Assembly (NCBI GenBank): GCA_028023455.1
Contig: JAQFVV010007271.1
Coordinates: 1-64,000 of the forward strand
From: Epiperipatus broadwayi
Lineage: Eukaryota; Onychophora; Udeonychophora; Euonychophora; Peripatidae
Length of the DNA: 64,000 nucleotides
Direction: 5' to 3'
Within the stretch, counting starts at the first letter, position 1, and every line of letters begins with the position of its first letter. The notes beneath the pieces are model-generated. The model searched no databases. It saw nothing but the letters and a program-made list of their open reading frames with translations, and was not told the origin of the DNA. A program made the position numbers and the translations under genes. Positions 25,608-39,352 of the stretch are shown here, piece after piece.

Positions 25608-26100
25608 ATCTATATCAATGGTTTTCAACCTGGGGTGCCCTACCTAACAATCTTTAAAATTATGATGCTCTCAACTATGACATATAATTTTTACTATTAA
25701 AAAAAGTGAACTCCTATTCATGTGGAGAAAATCTAAAAGGTCATTAATGTGGATAAAACAAGCTTCTAAACAACATAGCATCCACAAAAGAAAAAAAGAA
25801 AAAAAAATGAAAGGACAGTTGAAGTACAATAATGGAGAGGTAAAAGTAAATGTTATACAAGCACAAAAGAGATTGAGAAGAAGATAGTGCTGAAAAAAAT
25901 AAATTTAAAACAAACATTTTTAGCTTAAGTTATGAATAATATGATATAAGAAGAACTAGAACATTTTCAAAATCACTGTTAATAACTCAAAAATATTTCC
26001 AAAATTCATGGTTAATCACTCTTTCTTAAATTGATAACCCTTAAAAATGAAATTGATCCTGTGGAACATGTAACCCATATTGGAAACCACTGATCTATAT
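25608..26100. mobile_element. hAT-type MITE, 477 bp, with 8-bp target duplication
   Basis: Insert 25616-26092 is flanked by perfect 8-bp direct repeats atctatat (25608-25615 and 26093-26100). Its ends are CAATGGTTTTCAACCTGG and, on the other strand, CAGTGGTTTCCAATATGGG, imperfect terminal inverted repeats of hAT type. The 8-bp duplication is the hAT hallmark. The interior is A-rich with no transposase frame. Confidence 0.85.
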
Positions 26101-26432
26101 CAATGCTAAGCTTCCAAAATTTATTGATATTTATACAGTCCAGCTGTTCACTTATACAATTATGGAAAATATTTATAAATTAAACTGCTTTTAATTTGTT
26201 TAAAATGATTTTTAACAAATAAATCAAATAAGTTATGAAGAAAAAGTCATTACAATCAATAACATTCTTAAACATGAAACTGATTTCAATAACTCCATTA
26301 AATTTCATCAATTAGTAATTTGGTATAAAACATTTCAGATCATATACATTTTCCATTAAGGCACACTTAGTTGTGCATTAACAATTATTCTGAGTTTTCC
26401 AATTTAATATTATCATATCTCTAATAATGTGA
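26101..26432. other. AT-rich DNA, nothing seen
   Basis: No supported feature. Confidence 0.5.
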
Positions 26433-26500
26433 CACAGACACACATACACACACACAAACACACGCGCACACACACACACATATATATATATATATAATTT
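26433..26500. repeat. (CA)n-(TA)n microsatellite
   Basis: Interrupted CA repeat running into a (TA)n stretch, directly at the 5' edge of a family 2 copy. Confidence 0.9.
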
Positions 26501-26502
26501 TT

Positions 26503-26990
26503 TATGAGTGGCACTAATGTATGGAGAGTTTTGCCCATGTTTAGTGGTTTGGTACCAATTCTGGCAACAGGATTATGGTGACTGTGATTATTAAAGAAGC
26601 AATGACACCTAAATGAATAGATGCTTAACTGAGTTCAGATCTATATGATTATGCAATAAAATGAGCTTGAATTGAGAACATTATAGTGTTGTCACTTTAG
26701 ACTCAAAACTGTAGAGTTAACTAAATATGTAACAGGTGGCTGCTAAAGGGATGTATTAGATCCTACATTCTAGGCACAGTGCTCTCAGATTCAAGGTCCC
26801 TCACTGACAAAAGGCACACATAGGTACTAAATAGATATTTTATGCACAAACCTTTCTGCATCCATTGATTACTCTGACTTGCAGTGAGTGATGCTACTGC
26901 ATGAGAGTTTTGTCTCAGTATTATTAGCTTGTGTAAACCTAAAAAATGGTGAAAATGTGATGTGTGTGGTGATGTTAATAGAGTAATTAA
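26503..26990 (+). repeat. Hammerhead repeat family 2, about 1.2 degenerate units
   Basis: Shows the family 2 blocks in order on the plus strand: gagttttgcc, ttaaagaagcaatgacacc, ctgagttcagatctatatg, agtgctctcagattcaagg, then CCTCACTGACAA (core 1 with the second G lost), then gcatccattgattactctg and a second gagttttg. The GAAAC-GTC part of the ribozyme is missing or unrecognisable, so this copy is dead. The repeat distance between the two gagttttg boxes is about 378 bp because of internal deletions. Confidence 0.75.
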
Positions 26991-27014
26991 TAATGCAAAA
27001 GACAAAATAAACAA

Positions 27015-27450
27015 ATTAGATTGGTCTATTTTTGTGTATGAAGTAAAATGTAGCTAAATGGAATGTCTTTACACTTACTATCTGGATATAAAAGACAATC
27101 TAAGAATGAGATTGACACTACACATATTAATGTACAATGCATTGCTATTTTACAACCATAAAAAGCAATATAGAAACAGTTTTGATTCTCATATCAATAA
27201 ATTACCTGTGTGAAGAAGTTCAAAGAAGTGTTGTTTATTGCACAAAATGCATATATAATAAACAAAGAATCAAAAATTAGTCTTTTAGTTTCTTAACAGA
27301 ACAGGCATGATTATGATGCATGACCTTATAAGTATAGTTGGTTTAATTAATTTACTCTGTTTTTGGTATTTTATATTATTATTAATATGGACAAAATTCC
27401 ATGACATGTATAAATAATATATTTTAAAAATTTTTGGTATAAACCAAATG

Positions 27451-27455
<5 letters not shown>
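27015..27455. other. AT-rich DNA, nothing seen
   Basis: No supported feature. Confidence 0.5.

Positions 27456-27536
<81 letters not shown>
27456..27536. repeat. (AT)n microsatellite
   Basis: About 40 AT units, uninterrupted. Confidence 0.97.
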
Positions 27537-27540
<4 letters not shown>

Positions 27541-28193
27541 CAAAATATTCAAGTGCTGTCTGTTTTAAATTTAAATAAATATCTTATATATTTTAATGCA
27601 CACAAAAATAAAAATTATTTTACCCATGGTATGAGTTAGTCATTAAACAACCAAGTATAAACAATGATATATTAAAGATTCAAGCCTGTTTCAAATTGTC
27701 TTTAAGTAATATTCATAGGCTAGAATCTCTAAGTATTCACTGTAATAACATTGAAAGTTTTGCCAATGTATCATAAATATATCAATATAATTAAATGACA
27801 TCAATTTAATGGACAACTATATATTTAAATCATAAATTTATTTCCATCTAATCGACTTTCATTCAAAATTGAACCTTGTCAAGATGTTACAATAATTCAA
27901 AAATGTCACATAGTTTACATATCATCTTAGCATTCTCTACACAAGTCTAATACATAATTTTAATAAAACACCAGGTAATAAATAAATCCTTTGGTTAATG
28001 TTTATTAGTCATTCCTCAGGTGAAGTACAGAAAAATACTTTCGACACGTTTTGTTATTTATGTATAAATACTATTCATTTTATAAGAATTACACTTCCTA
28101 CAGGCAAAGATTTTCATTCTTAAATAATTAGAGTAGAGATTGATAATAATTATCATTAGGATATTTAGCTTATATGTAGATATAATTTTTTTA
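27537..28193. other. AT-rich DNA, nothing seen
   Basis: No supported feature. Confidence 0.5.
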
Positions 28194-28286
28194 TGTGTCA
28201 TAGCATCGGCCGAGAAGCGAATTAGCACACCAGGGATAACAGCTTGTAAGACTGCTGTGCTGACCTCTCGACCATCATCGTTTGAC
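28194..28286 (-). mobile_element. Minimal tRNA-derived SINE (tSINE)
   Basis: Minus strand: GTCAAACGATGATGGTCGAG with A-box TGGTCGAGAGG, anticodon region CAGTCTTACAAGCTG, a decayed B-box (CTAATTCGCTTC) and end GATGCTATGACACATAA. The flanks tgtagatata and cgtagatatg may be the target duplication. Confidence 0.7.
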
Positions 28287-29876
28287 TCGTAGATATGAAA
28301 ATTATATTAAAGATCAATATAATGTTTTTATTAATTATATATGTATGATCTTATTAATTTAATGATATCATGTTTTTTTTTTTACTTATGCAATAAATAT
28401 TTAAATATATATTTGAAAATACCTGACATTTTCAGATGTTAATCACTTAAATATAATCCTTAGAAATTTAAAATACAATATAGCAACCTTTGTAAACATG
28501 ATCCCCCAAACAACAAAAATACAAAAGATAAAAAAAAATCTATAGTTAATATATTACTGTCCAATATATATAGAAAAACAATATTTTAAAAAATGTCTAC
28601 ATTCAGATAAAACGAATTAATTTATGCAATTAAACTTTTCAAGATAAACAAAAAAGGCACTTATATTTAGAGAAAAACAATCTAACCAAAACAGTGATAT
28701 ATAGTTTGAATTTTTAAAATATGTCTTGATCATTATACATTTATTTTTTTTAAAAGAAGTTTAACATTGTAATTCATTTGTTTTATATACTAAACAAGAT
28801 GAAAAAAAATTATATAAAATTATATTATCTAATTTTACTTTTCATTGTTTATTTGTTTTTATTGTGAAAATGTTAAGATCTTCAGCAAGCAATCCAAATC
28901 GAAAATAAAGATGTCAATTCTGAAGAAGTGTTGAAAAAGTGAAGCTGAGAAGGTATTGAGAATTTAGAAAGAAGCATTTTACACATATTCCATTAACATA
29001 TCAGTCAATTTAATATATCACAGAGAAAAATTTACTAATGGATTCACTAATTTTTGTTTGAAAGGCCATATATAATATTGTATATACTAGATTGTTAAAA
29101 TGCTAATACATACAATTATCACAACTAAATTCAACCAGACAAACATCACTGTGCAGGTTAATATGTCCAGTGAAGTCAGATATTTTACAAATGTCTAAAC
29201 ATGCAATGCAAAATTTTAAAACAATGCCTTATATGTTGTATAAATTTAAAAAAACGGTTCATTTTACAAACATTTATTGAGGTTGATGATAACTGAAAAA
29301 TGCCTTGCTATGTTACTTTTTAATGAGACATATTCCAAGAATATTGTGGTATTGGTGGAAGATATTTGCAGATTTTAAGATACTAAACTTAACCTAATAG
29401 ATCATATTTACCTTCATTCTAATAAATTATCAGACACATTAGTATATCAATGTCAAATACTCTTCTTATGACTGCTTAACATTTCAGAATTGTCAGCTTT
29501 TCAATACTGTTTTGGAATTCAAATTATTTCCTAATCATTCAGTATCTCTAGCAGTGTTCTCAATACCCTTAAAAAATTAAAAGGTGTGAAGGTTGCCTTG
29601 ACAGCAGTTAGAGATATTGGTTGCTATATTTACTGTGAATGTTTAGGTGGTTACTGGTTGGAAACTAAGTATACAATATTGTATACTTTTACCTATATAC
29701 ACTTATTTTATACAGAATCTAGAAGTTGACTTCATTCTCATTTAAATATGTAATATCCTGTTCTGTATAATCATGTTATTTTATAACATTATATATTTGT
29801 TTCTTCATAGAAAAAATGATATAAAATATATTAGTGCATTTTATACTTGCTCTTTTTATAGTTCTTATGATTTGTC
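28287..29876. other. AT-rich DNA, no gene seen
   Basis: No supported feature. The segment at 29575-29605 (aaggttgccttgacagcag) resembles 51112-51135 but is too short to call. Confidence 0.5.
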
Positions 29877-30007
29877 CAAATCCAAGCATTTTTTTTTCAT
29901 GTGTCATAGCATTGTCTGGGAAGTGAACCCACTAACCCGGGACAATTGCTTGTAAGGCAGCTGTGCTGACCGCTTGACCACCAATGCTTGACAAATCCAA
30001 GCATTTT
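29877..30007 (-). mobile_element. Minimal tRNA-derived SINE with perfect 16-bp target duplication
   Basis: The 16-bp direct repeat caaatccaagcatttt occurs at 29877-29892 and 29992-30007. The 99-bp insert between them, read on the minus strand, is GTCAAGCATTGGTGGTCAAG...A-box, anticodon hairpin (GCTGC-CTTACAA-GCAAT), B-box GGTTCACTTCC, end CAATGCTATGACACATGA followed by a short A run. It is a complete retroposon consisting of little more than one tRNA-like domain. GCATTGG/CAATGC acceptor pairing is extended by TGTCA/TGACA. The duplication and A-tail imply LINE-mediated insertion. Confidence 0.88.
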
Positions 30008-31492
<1,485 letters not shown>

Positions 31493-31499
<7 letters not shown>

Positions 31500-31889
31500 T
31501 AATTTGATGTCTGTATTTCTTAAAAACAATATAAGCAATTATATAATTGAATATTTATAAATACAGTAATCAGATATATTTAAAAAAAAATTATCCACTT
31601 AGGAACGCTTTTGCCTCATAATCTTTGTCAACTATCACTTTGAAAGACTAACATTGCCACAATTCTGTGATCGTAACATTTGCTGCCTCTCTATTAATTA
31701 AGTCATGTTTGTATTTGTATATTAGCATACCTGCTTTTATTTTTTTGTTGTTGTTATTTTTGCAAGCATATATGCATTTTTTAAAAAAACTAAATCAAAA
31801 GCACTCCATTTATGTTTGATTCCAGAATTAATTTTAAATATTATATGTTTATCTTTATTAATAATTTGCATATTATATTTGTAGTTTGT
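31493..31889. other. AT-rich DNA, nothing seen
   Basis: No supported feature. Confidence 0.5.
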
Positions 31890-32390
31890 AACTTATATAT
31901 ATATAAGACATATTTTGCAGGATCATCTGTGTTAAAAAATTTAAATATTGATATACTGACGTTTCGACTTGATCACACAAGTCATCCACTGGTTGATAAA
32001 AGGTAGAAAGACGGTTGTAGAGGCGCTACAATCACTGATTTGAAAAAAAAAAAAAACGTTAAAGTTCCACCAATAGCAAAAATGTTAAATTAAGAATTTT
32101 TTTTTTTTTAAAAATCTTTCCAAATAGGACGAAGTTTGCATGTATAATCTCACTTATTGATACAATCTGGTCTTTTTTAAAAAACATCCTTAATTTAACA
32201 TTTTTGCTATTGGTGGAAATTTAATCTTTTTCTTTTTTCAAATCAGTGATTGTAGCACCTCTACAACTGTCTTTCTACCTTTTATCACCCAGTGGATGAC
32301 TTGTGTGATCAAGTCGAAATGTCAGTATATCAATATTTAATTTTTTTAACACGGGTAAACCTGCAATATATGTCTTTTATATATGCAACC
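31890..32390. repeat. Palindromic element with hammerhead-like loops
   Basis: Arms 31895-32085 and 32185-32385 are reverse complements over about 180 bp with a few mismatches (agacatattttgcagg/cctgcaatatatgtct; ctatttggtgg; cagtgattgtag; ggtagaaagac). Each arm contains GTGGATGACTTGTGTGATC followed by AAGTCGAAA(C/T)GTC: minus strand 31957-31991, plus strand 32289-32325. GACTTG pairs with CAAGTC and is followed by GAAA, resembling the hammerhead-like termini reported for Penelope-like elements. Core 1 differs from CTGATGA at its first two bases, so ribozyme activity is not expected. Confidence 0.75.
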
Positions 32391-32407
32391 CTTGAAAATC
32401 ATCATAT

Positions 32408-32410
<3 letters not shown>

Positions 32411-32466
<56 letters not shown>
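32411..32466. repeat. (AT)n microsatellite
   Basis: About 28 AT units next to the palindrome. Confidence 0.95.
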
Positions 32467-32468
<2 letters not shown>

Positions 32469-33399
32469 ACCTAGTGTTATTGACACTTGGTTTATTTGGC
32501 ATTGTTTCCACAGGAAAACAATGCAATCCTTTTCTAGGAAATAAAAAAGTAAAATAATAATAATATTAAGTGATTAATAAAATATGCTATTTACTCATTG
32601 TAATGTGTTTTAAGCAAATAACTAAAAAATTTGGTAATCCAATGTCATTTTGAAGAAGAGCATGAATAATTTAATTAAAATATTAACAATAAGAGCAATT
32701 TAATATAGTATAAAAGAACATATTATAAACAGTAATTGATTTTGGATGGGTGGAGGGGGAGAGTAGATGAATGTCTTATCATAAAGCACAATAACTTCTG
32801 GTAGTTTTTAAATTAATTTAGATAATAATGTATACAAAAATATACCACTAATAAGCATTGTTAGTTAAAGATATTTATTATTTTTCATTATTTGTCAAAT
32901 TACTTTGTAATTTGTTTAAATCATATGGAAAAATATATGACTGTAATAAGTTTTTTTTTTTTCCTTTCTTTTGTTTATGTTATAATTAAATGATTATTTT
33001 TCTGTAAGAGGTCGCTAAAAGAAGACCACCAAATTTTGAAGAAAGTTTAGTCTGACATTAGTTTTACAAGGGGGAAGCAGTACTGAAATTCGGTAACAAA
33101 TTTTTTATTATTTTTTATTGCAGAAATAAATATAAGTCAAGTAAATTTTTAATAATATCATATGAGGCTAATCCCTTTTGATAAGATATTCTGTTTTCTA
33201 TTGTCATCTACCTATTTAAGGCTTTTTATATGCAAAAATATACTATCTTATGCTAAAGTTCAAAATGACCGTATTGACTACAGCAATCACGGAAAGTGTC
33301 ATTATTTTAAAATAAGTAATATAAGTAATTTCCAGGAAATAATCAATTATTTGTTAACTTTACCTTATTTAATAATCTTTTCGTGGTATAAAAGAAAAA
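32467..33399. other. AT-rich DNA, no gene seen
   Basis: The 82-codon frame at 33162-33410 has no recognisable domain and an unremarkable composition. Confidence 0.5.
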
Positions 33400-36300
33400 A
33401 TTATAATTAAAAAGACATATTATAAAAGCCAAGGAAAGTTAACTAGAAAATTTCGCGCTCTTTCTAAAAGAAATTGTCTGCTTTGAAAATAATGTAAGTT
33501 CCCCACGTTAAAATATGTTTTATTCACTGAAAATTATCTAAAAATAATATTAATGATCAATGATATTTACTTATGCACCTGTATATTTTTTAAAAAGAAA
33601 ATATAAATTTTCTCAAGGCAAATATCGGAAAATTTGTATGTGTGCATTTTACGGAGAATTCCTTATAAAAGACAAATTACAATTCCTAAAGTAGGAATAA
33701 AAAAATACAAACATTAGTGACTTAATTATAACCATAATATAATATGTCATATTATACATCTACTGGAGTCGTTAAAACTTTATATCCACGTAAGTCAGCT
33801 GCAGTCGTTATAATAATAGTATTTTGGAAAATTCGCGCATTAGTTTTTTTCCTAAGCCAGCTAGCTAAAAATGATACGTATCGCCAATAGTAACAAGAAA
33901 AGAATTGTATATGTGATCGTCTATCGTCAAATATTCGTCATGTTAAAATATGTATTGTTTTCTTGGATCCCAAAATTATATCAGTTAATTCAAGGAAGAG
34001 TTAACATCCAACGCTGCTAGGTTTTTCTTTGCCTAATTTATTAAGTGCACCAGAATGGAGGCAACTTTTATAGAAATGAAATAATAAAATGTGTTTCTTA
34101 TTTTAAATTTTGCTTCGTGGACTACGAATGGATCAAGTTCTTCATCTGGATAAATTGCCCAACGGAAAACATTTTTCTAGTGAGATAATAAGCACTTGTT
34201 AAGTAATGATTTTTTTTTACTAATTTGTAAAATTATGTGTATTTTTTTTATATCAACAGGTGAAAGGCTGTATAGTCAAGTAATATTTAAATGACCTTGT
34301 AATCATAAAGGTATGTTTTCATGTAATTATTCTAGGTTAAATTTATATTTGACATGGAAAAAAAAAAAAAAATTTTTTTATAAAATGTGTTTACTTATGA
34401 TATGCAATTATGGGTATAAATTTATATGTTAGATGCGTAAAAGAAGAAAAATTCAGATACTTAATAAGTAAAATATCTAGTTAAAATTATCAGAAGTAAT
34501 TAAAGAGAAGTGCTATTCAGGATATTACTTATTTAAAGTTTGAAACAAATTTATACTATGTTAATTGAAGAACTTATTCCCAATTATTCTTTATTAATGC
34601 ATCCACTTGATTTAGTTCAAGATACTATACTACCAATTACTTGTTGAATGTTTCTTTGGCAAAGGTGAAAATTATTATGGTTAATTCTGTGATATCCATT
34701 GATTTCAGACGTTGATCTAAGTATACCCCGGAACATAAATTTAGTTTAATTAGTGTATTTGCTTGTTTTGCCCCGATATAGCATTGGTATATGCTTAAGA
34801 TTCGCATAAGTAATAATTGTAATGTCTTTATTTTGTGGGATGGAAAATGATCTCCCCAAAAGCTTTATTTTCCATGAGGGGAATAGATAAATCTAGTATT
34901 CGGGTATGTTTATAACCCAAGTGATCGCTTCTCAGAGTTAGGACGATCAGTAATTTATATCGTATTTAGTGTATTTCATTCGTTAAAATCCCAGGAGAGG
35001 ATTATATTTGGGGTGTGTTCCTATTATGCCCAAGTAAGAGGCAAGGACCCACCAAACTATTTTAATATAGTAGTTAACTCTACAGACCTTCGGTGTTATT
35101 CCATATTCCTCATGAGAAAATAGAGATAATTCCACCACGGAAGGTGTTGATTATTGTATTTTGTTTAGAAAGTTATGGCAAGATAATGGGTATATTGAAG
35201 GTTAATTCCTCACGATCCATTTAGTATAAATAGCGTGCTAGTATATATGATCAATGTCTGAATTGTGTGGCGGAATAGTGCTGGTAATCCACACGTAAGT
35301 CAATGGAGAGAGTAAGTTTAAAATTGCGTGATTTAGAAATTTTTATTTGCCAATGGAGGGTTCAAATACTAAGTTTAATTCGGGTTAATGATTAAGTAGC
35401 ACTCACAATATAACTTATACTGAGAAAAACAGTGTGTATAACAACTTCAGTTGTTATTAAGGTAAACATTAAAATAATAAGTGTAACTTCTGATAAATAA
35501 CCCATAAATTATAATAAGTTATCTAAATAAAAACTATCCTTTAGTTAAAGATATGATAATAAAAATCGTTTTACGCATTGCCTAGAATCAGATTATTTGT
35601 ATTTTAAAACAAATAGTTAGTTAATAAAGTTAAGTAACCGTTCATATAAGATACACTAAACGGATGAGTTGATGTATCGATAATAATATTTATTTTGTTA
35701 TATTCAATTTACATAAATGTAAAAGAAGATGAAGAAGTAGTTCGAATCCAAGTCTAAAAGTATAGACGAATTAATGTTAGTTATATTTTGTTTTATCCAT
35801 ATGGGATCGAATAAATTGTATATGTTTGTTTATTATGTTAATCATAAAGGATAGTTTTGTTAAACTGTAATAATAAATTATAATCTTGTTAAAATTTAAT
35901 AATAAATTATAGTCTTGTTACAAGTTGTTTTGAGTCATTTTTCTTGTGTGCTAAATAAAAGTGTATTGGCATAATACTTGCAATACTTTCTTGAGTCCAA
36001 AATCATTTATGAAATCTTAAATTCAATACACCAGATAGACAATTGTAAGCAGATTAGAATATTTCACTATATTTTAATTTAATAAGAATTATTTATGGAA
36101 TTGAAAACTTCAGACCAAAACATTTTATTTTATGTGTGTGTAAAATCACTTTATTCCCAAACTAGTGAGTTTTGGTTGCACATCGTTTCGTACACAGTTA
36201 AGTGAAGTGTCTAAGTAATAAATCTTAGTTAAATTATTGTGTTGTCATGGATAATGGAAGGACACAAAAGCACCCTTGTCTTTTCATCATTCCGAGTGAG

Positions 36301-36650
36301 ATTCTGGATTAAAAAGGGCTGTATTATTCAAAATTATGCGTTGTTATTGAATATGGTTATCATCTCGTTAAATATTATAATAGTTGATATGTGGATGAAG
36401 ACACCTGGAATTTAAATAAGGTAAATGTTTCCTATAGCCGACCAGAATGTCAGTCATATGCGACAACACAATACTGCCGAGCATTTTATTAAATATAACA
36501 GAGAACCCTGAGATTACTGTCATTATTATAAGTGCTCTTAAATTAAGAATTGATTCATTATGATCAACATTACAAGCGTGGCATGGCTTAAGAGATTAAA
36601 ACTTCTAATTGTATAATAATAAAAATATTGAGATCATATTGGCAAATTAA
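33400..36650. other. CpG-retaining unassigned region
   Basis: Compared with its flanks this stretch keeps more CpG (tttcgcgctc, aattcgcgcat, gatcgcttctc, accttcgg, ccacggaagg) and lacks the known repeat families of the window. A TATAAATA box in tttagtataaatagcgtg lies at about 35220-35237, followed by purine- and CpG-containing sequence. A 27-bp segment (aataataaattata.tcttgtta) is tandemly duplicated at 35863-35925. No ORF of note is present. It could be a promoter plus non-coding exon, or a young repeat whose relatives are elsewhere. Confidence 0.35.
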
Positions 36651-36659
36651 TGAATGTTT

Positions 36660-37373
36660 TGTTTTAGTAAGTAATATTAACAATGACATGAAATCATCAT
36701 CATCATTGTCGAACAGTGCAGGTACTTACAGCTCAGAGAATGTGTTTTCGATAGAGAAAGAATGTTAGTTTATTCTAAATTTTCTTTTTAAATTTATTTT
36801 ATTAATGATAATTTTTTTTTAATTCTATCTCTGTCTGAACTGCATATCGCTGTAGCTGAATTATTATAACTAACCTAATGTCGAGCTATATTAGGTAATA
36901 TAGGGTTTGCTACCCAAATCATAGACGGAAGCGTTCAGTGTTGTCATTTTTAGGTTCAAATCTCAGTCAATTTTGAAAATTTCCCAACACCTAAATTTTT
37001 TTTTAGATAGACTATAATTAATTAGTCAATCATCCATTTCTGGTAGGTAAAAAAAATATTTAACTATTATTAGCTAGAGTTCCTTTCAAACCATTTCTAC
37101 CTAGCAAATGGCAAGTCTTGATAGTACTGCTTTCTCTTTTACCATTTGTCTAAAAGAGGTTGTTGGATCTTTGGCTTCATAATATCTATTTAAAGAATGC
37201 TTTATCTTTAACTATATATAATATTAGAAAATAAACAATGCAATATATTATGCTAAATATATTGATAGGCAAATTCACACTACAGTACAAAAAATATTAA
37301 ATACCTCACAGAAACTGCAAAATTTTTAACATTGTTTGTGCATAGTTGGATCAACATCACATTCAACACACAT

Positions 37374-37377
<4 letters not shown>
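36660..37377. other. AT-rich DNA, possible SINE trace
   Basis: Contains aggttcaaatctcagtc (about 36953-36969), a B-box-like sequence, without a convincing A-box or tail. Confidence 0.35.

Positions 37378-37427
<50 letters not shown>
37378..37427. repeat. (AT)n microsatellite
   Basis: About 25 AT units. Confidence 0.95.
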
Positions 37428-37431
<4 letters not shown>

Positions 37432-38269
37432 TACTCTTTATATTTACGACAAGAAATCATAGTATTGGGGTAGTAAAAATAAAAAAGAAATTCTTAATTA
37501 TCCATATATAAAAAGAATAGTTAGATAATAGTTTATTTATTAAATATGTAGGTGATATGATTTTAAGTTTTTGTGGGTTAGCAATTTTCAACTATTGTCT
37601 GGAATAGAATATGCATTTTCATTGATAGTAATAAATAGTGATATTGGAATAGTAAAAATTAATGAATGAATTCTTGATTCTATATTAAAATTAATCAGTC
37701 AATAGTCTCTGTATAATTAAACACATATGTGGCTTGAATTTCTAATATTACTGAGTTAATAGTTTTCAATTATTGACTTAAATGATGCAATAAGTAAAAA
37801 TAATCACAATACATGAAAAGAATTTGGAAAAAAATAGTGTGCTATAAAATGTAGAGGACTATAATAATATATATATTTATGTAATATTTCGTAAAATTCT
37901 TTCGAATAAACGGAACATATAAATTTCGTAAGACATATTTTATTTTTAAAAATCGATTTTTTCTTGTTATCTAATAATTCCAATTGTGTAATTATTACAC
38001 ATGCATAAATGTTTTCTTTATTGCTCCTACTCTCATAAATTCTATAAACTTAAAATCTGAAATTAGTTTCAAAAGATTCATCTTGCCTAAAAAGACACAA
38101 ATCATATTTTAAACCAGTAAGATTTCAGACACCTGCTAATCTAAAGCTTAAAATTGGAAAAAAATAATCAAGTTAATAAAAGTGTAATGTTTACCAATAA
38201 ACATCTATTAATTTATTTATAATTATGGTACTTTAGTATTATTCAACCAATGACATTTTATACTTTCTG
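37428..38269. other. AT-rich DNA, nothing seen
   Basis: No supported feature. Confidence 0.5.
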
Positions 38270-38480
38270 ATTTTCCTTCCGGCAAACATCTTCGATGATA
38301 ACATGACAACGGTGTCATGTCAGCCAAGACACTGACATGATTAATCCAATTTTTGGATTTTTTTGACTTGTGAAATTTAAAAATCGGAGAGAGCTTTGGG
38401 AAATTTTGTTATTTGTCTGTCGTTTGTGATTTTGCTACTAGTCCACCGCAGTGGACGCTATTTGTAAGTAATTTTCATTT
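38270..38480 (+). other. GC-richer segment ending in a splice-donor-like motif
   Basis: Contains an imperfect hairpin (acatgacaacggtgtcatgt), CpG-containing sequence and, at about 38449-38470, ccgcagtggacgctatttGTAAGTAA, in which GTAAGT is a consensus 5' splice site. It could be a short non-coding exon, but there is no supporting ORF or promoter. Confidence 0.2.
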
Positions 38481-39189
38481 TTGTTTCTAATAAATAATGT
38501 CATTTTGATGTATATTATTTTGTAATTTTTTCTGTAATTATAAAAAGTACAATTAATTAATTTTATTTTTAATTTCTGGATTATATTATACAGAATTTTT
38601 TTTAAAAAAATTCATCCGCAATTATAAAAATTACAGCTATGAGAGTAATACAATGTCTGGTGTTGTCTGTGGGTTTGTATTTTATAATTGAACATAATAT
38701 TGGACATGCCTTCGGCACTTCAAAAACAGAAAAAGCCCTTCCCCCATTACAGCATTACATGCTGACTTTTCTAATTTTGAGTCAAAAATGAGTCACATTT
38801 TAAAATTGTTTGTTTTATATATTTTTAACATGAATAATTGAGTTAAATACCGTCAGAAATGTTGTAAAGATAAAATAATTTTTAAAGCAAGTACATTTTT
38901 TTGATTTTTTTTGTTTTTGTTATAAAATTTTTTAATATAGAGTATGTTTTAAGTTATTGTCCAGGTTGCCATTAATAATACCAGATAATTGGGAAAAGTG
39001 TTTTTTATTTGTCTATTTATTTTAAATTTACAAAAAAAAAATGTACAATTATAAAATTTACACTTAATTACTTTCAGATTGTAAATTATCAAACTTACAC
39101 TTAATTACTTTTAATTTCTAAATTATTTTGATGCACGCATTTACTTTTTTGTACTTTTTTTTATTTTTTTATTTTTTCCAACCAATGAC
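38481..39189. other. AT-rich DNA, nothing seen
   Basis: No supported feature. Confidence 0.5.
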
Positions 39190-39352
39190 ATATTATCCTG
39201 AAGCCATATCAGTCTGAACTTGCGATCTTTAATGTGCCGGGTCCACGTGATTTGCGAACAAATTTTAGCAATTGCATTTGTCCACAAATCACTTGGAGAC
39301 ATTATCTTAAAGATCTGAAGATCAGACTGATATAGCTTCAGGGTAATACATT
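39190..39352. repeat. Compact foldback (MITE-like), 75-bp arms
   Basis: Arms at 39194-39268 and 39278-39350 pair as attatcctgaagc...atcagtctga and tcagactgatatagcttcag. The inner parts tttgcgaacaaat and atttgtccacaaat also pair. A spacer of about 10 bp closes the hairpin. No target duplication is evident; the family is unknown to me. Confidence 0.75.

Noticed and set aside
33162-33410. 82-codon ORF as a gene
   Set aside because: Composition and length are within chance expectation; no domain and no neighbouring coding signal.
35730-35760. agttcgaatccaag resembling a tRNA B-box
   Set aside because: No A-box, anticodon arm or tail around it; likely chance.
36880-36990. aggttcaaatctcagtc as a possible SINE
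   Set aside because: B-box-like only; could not be aligned with the SINEs in the window.
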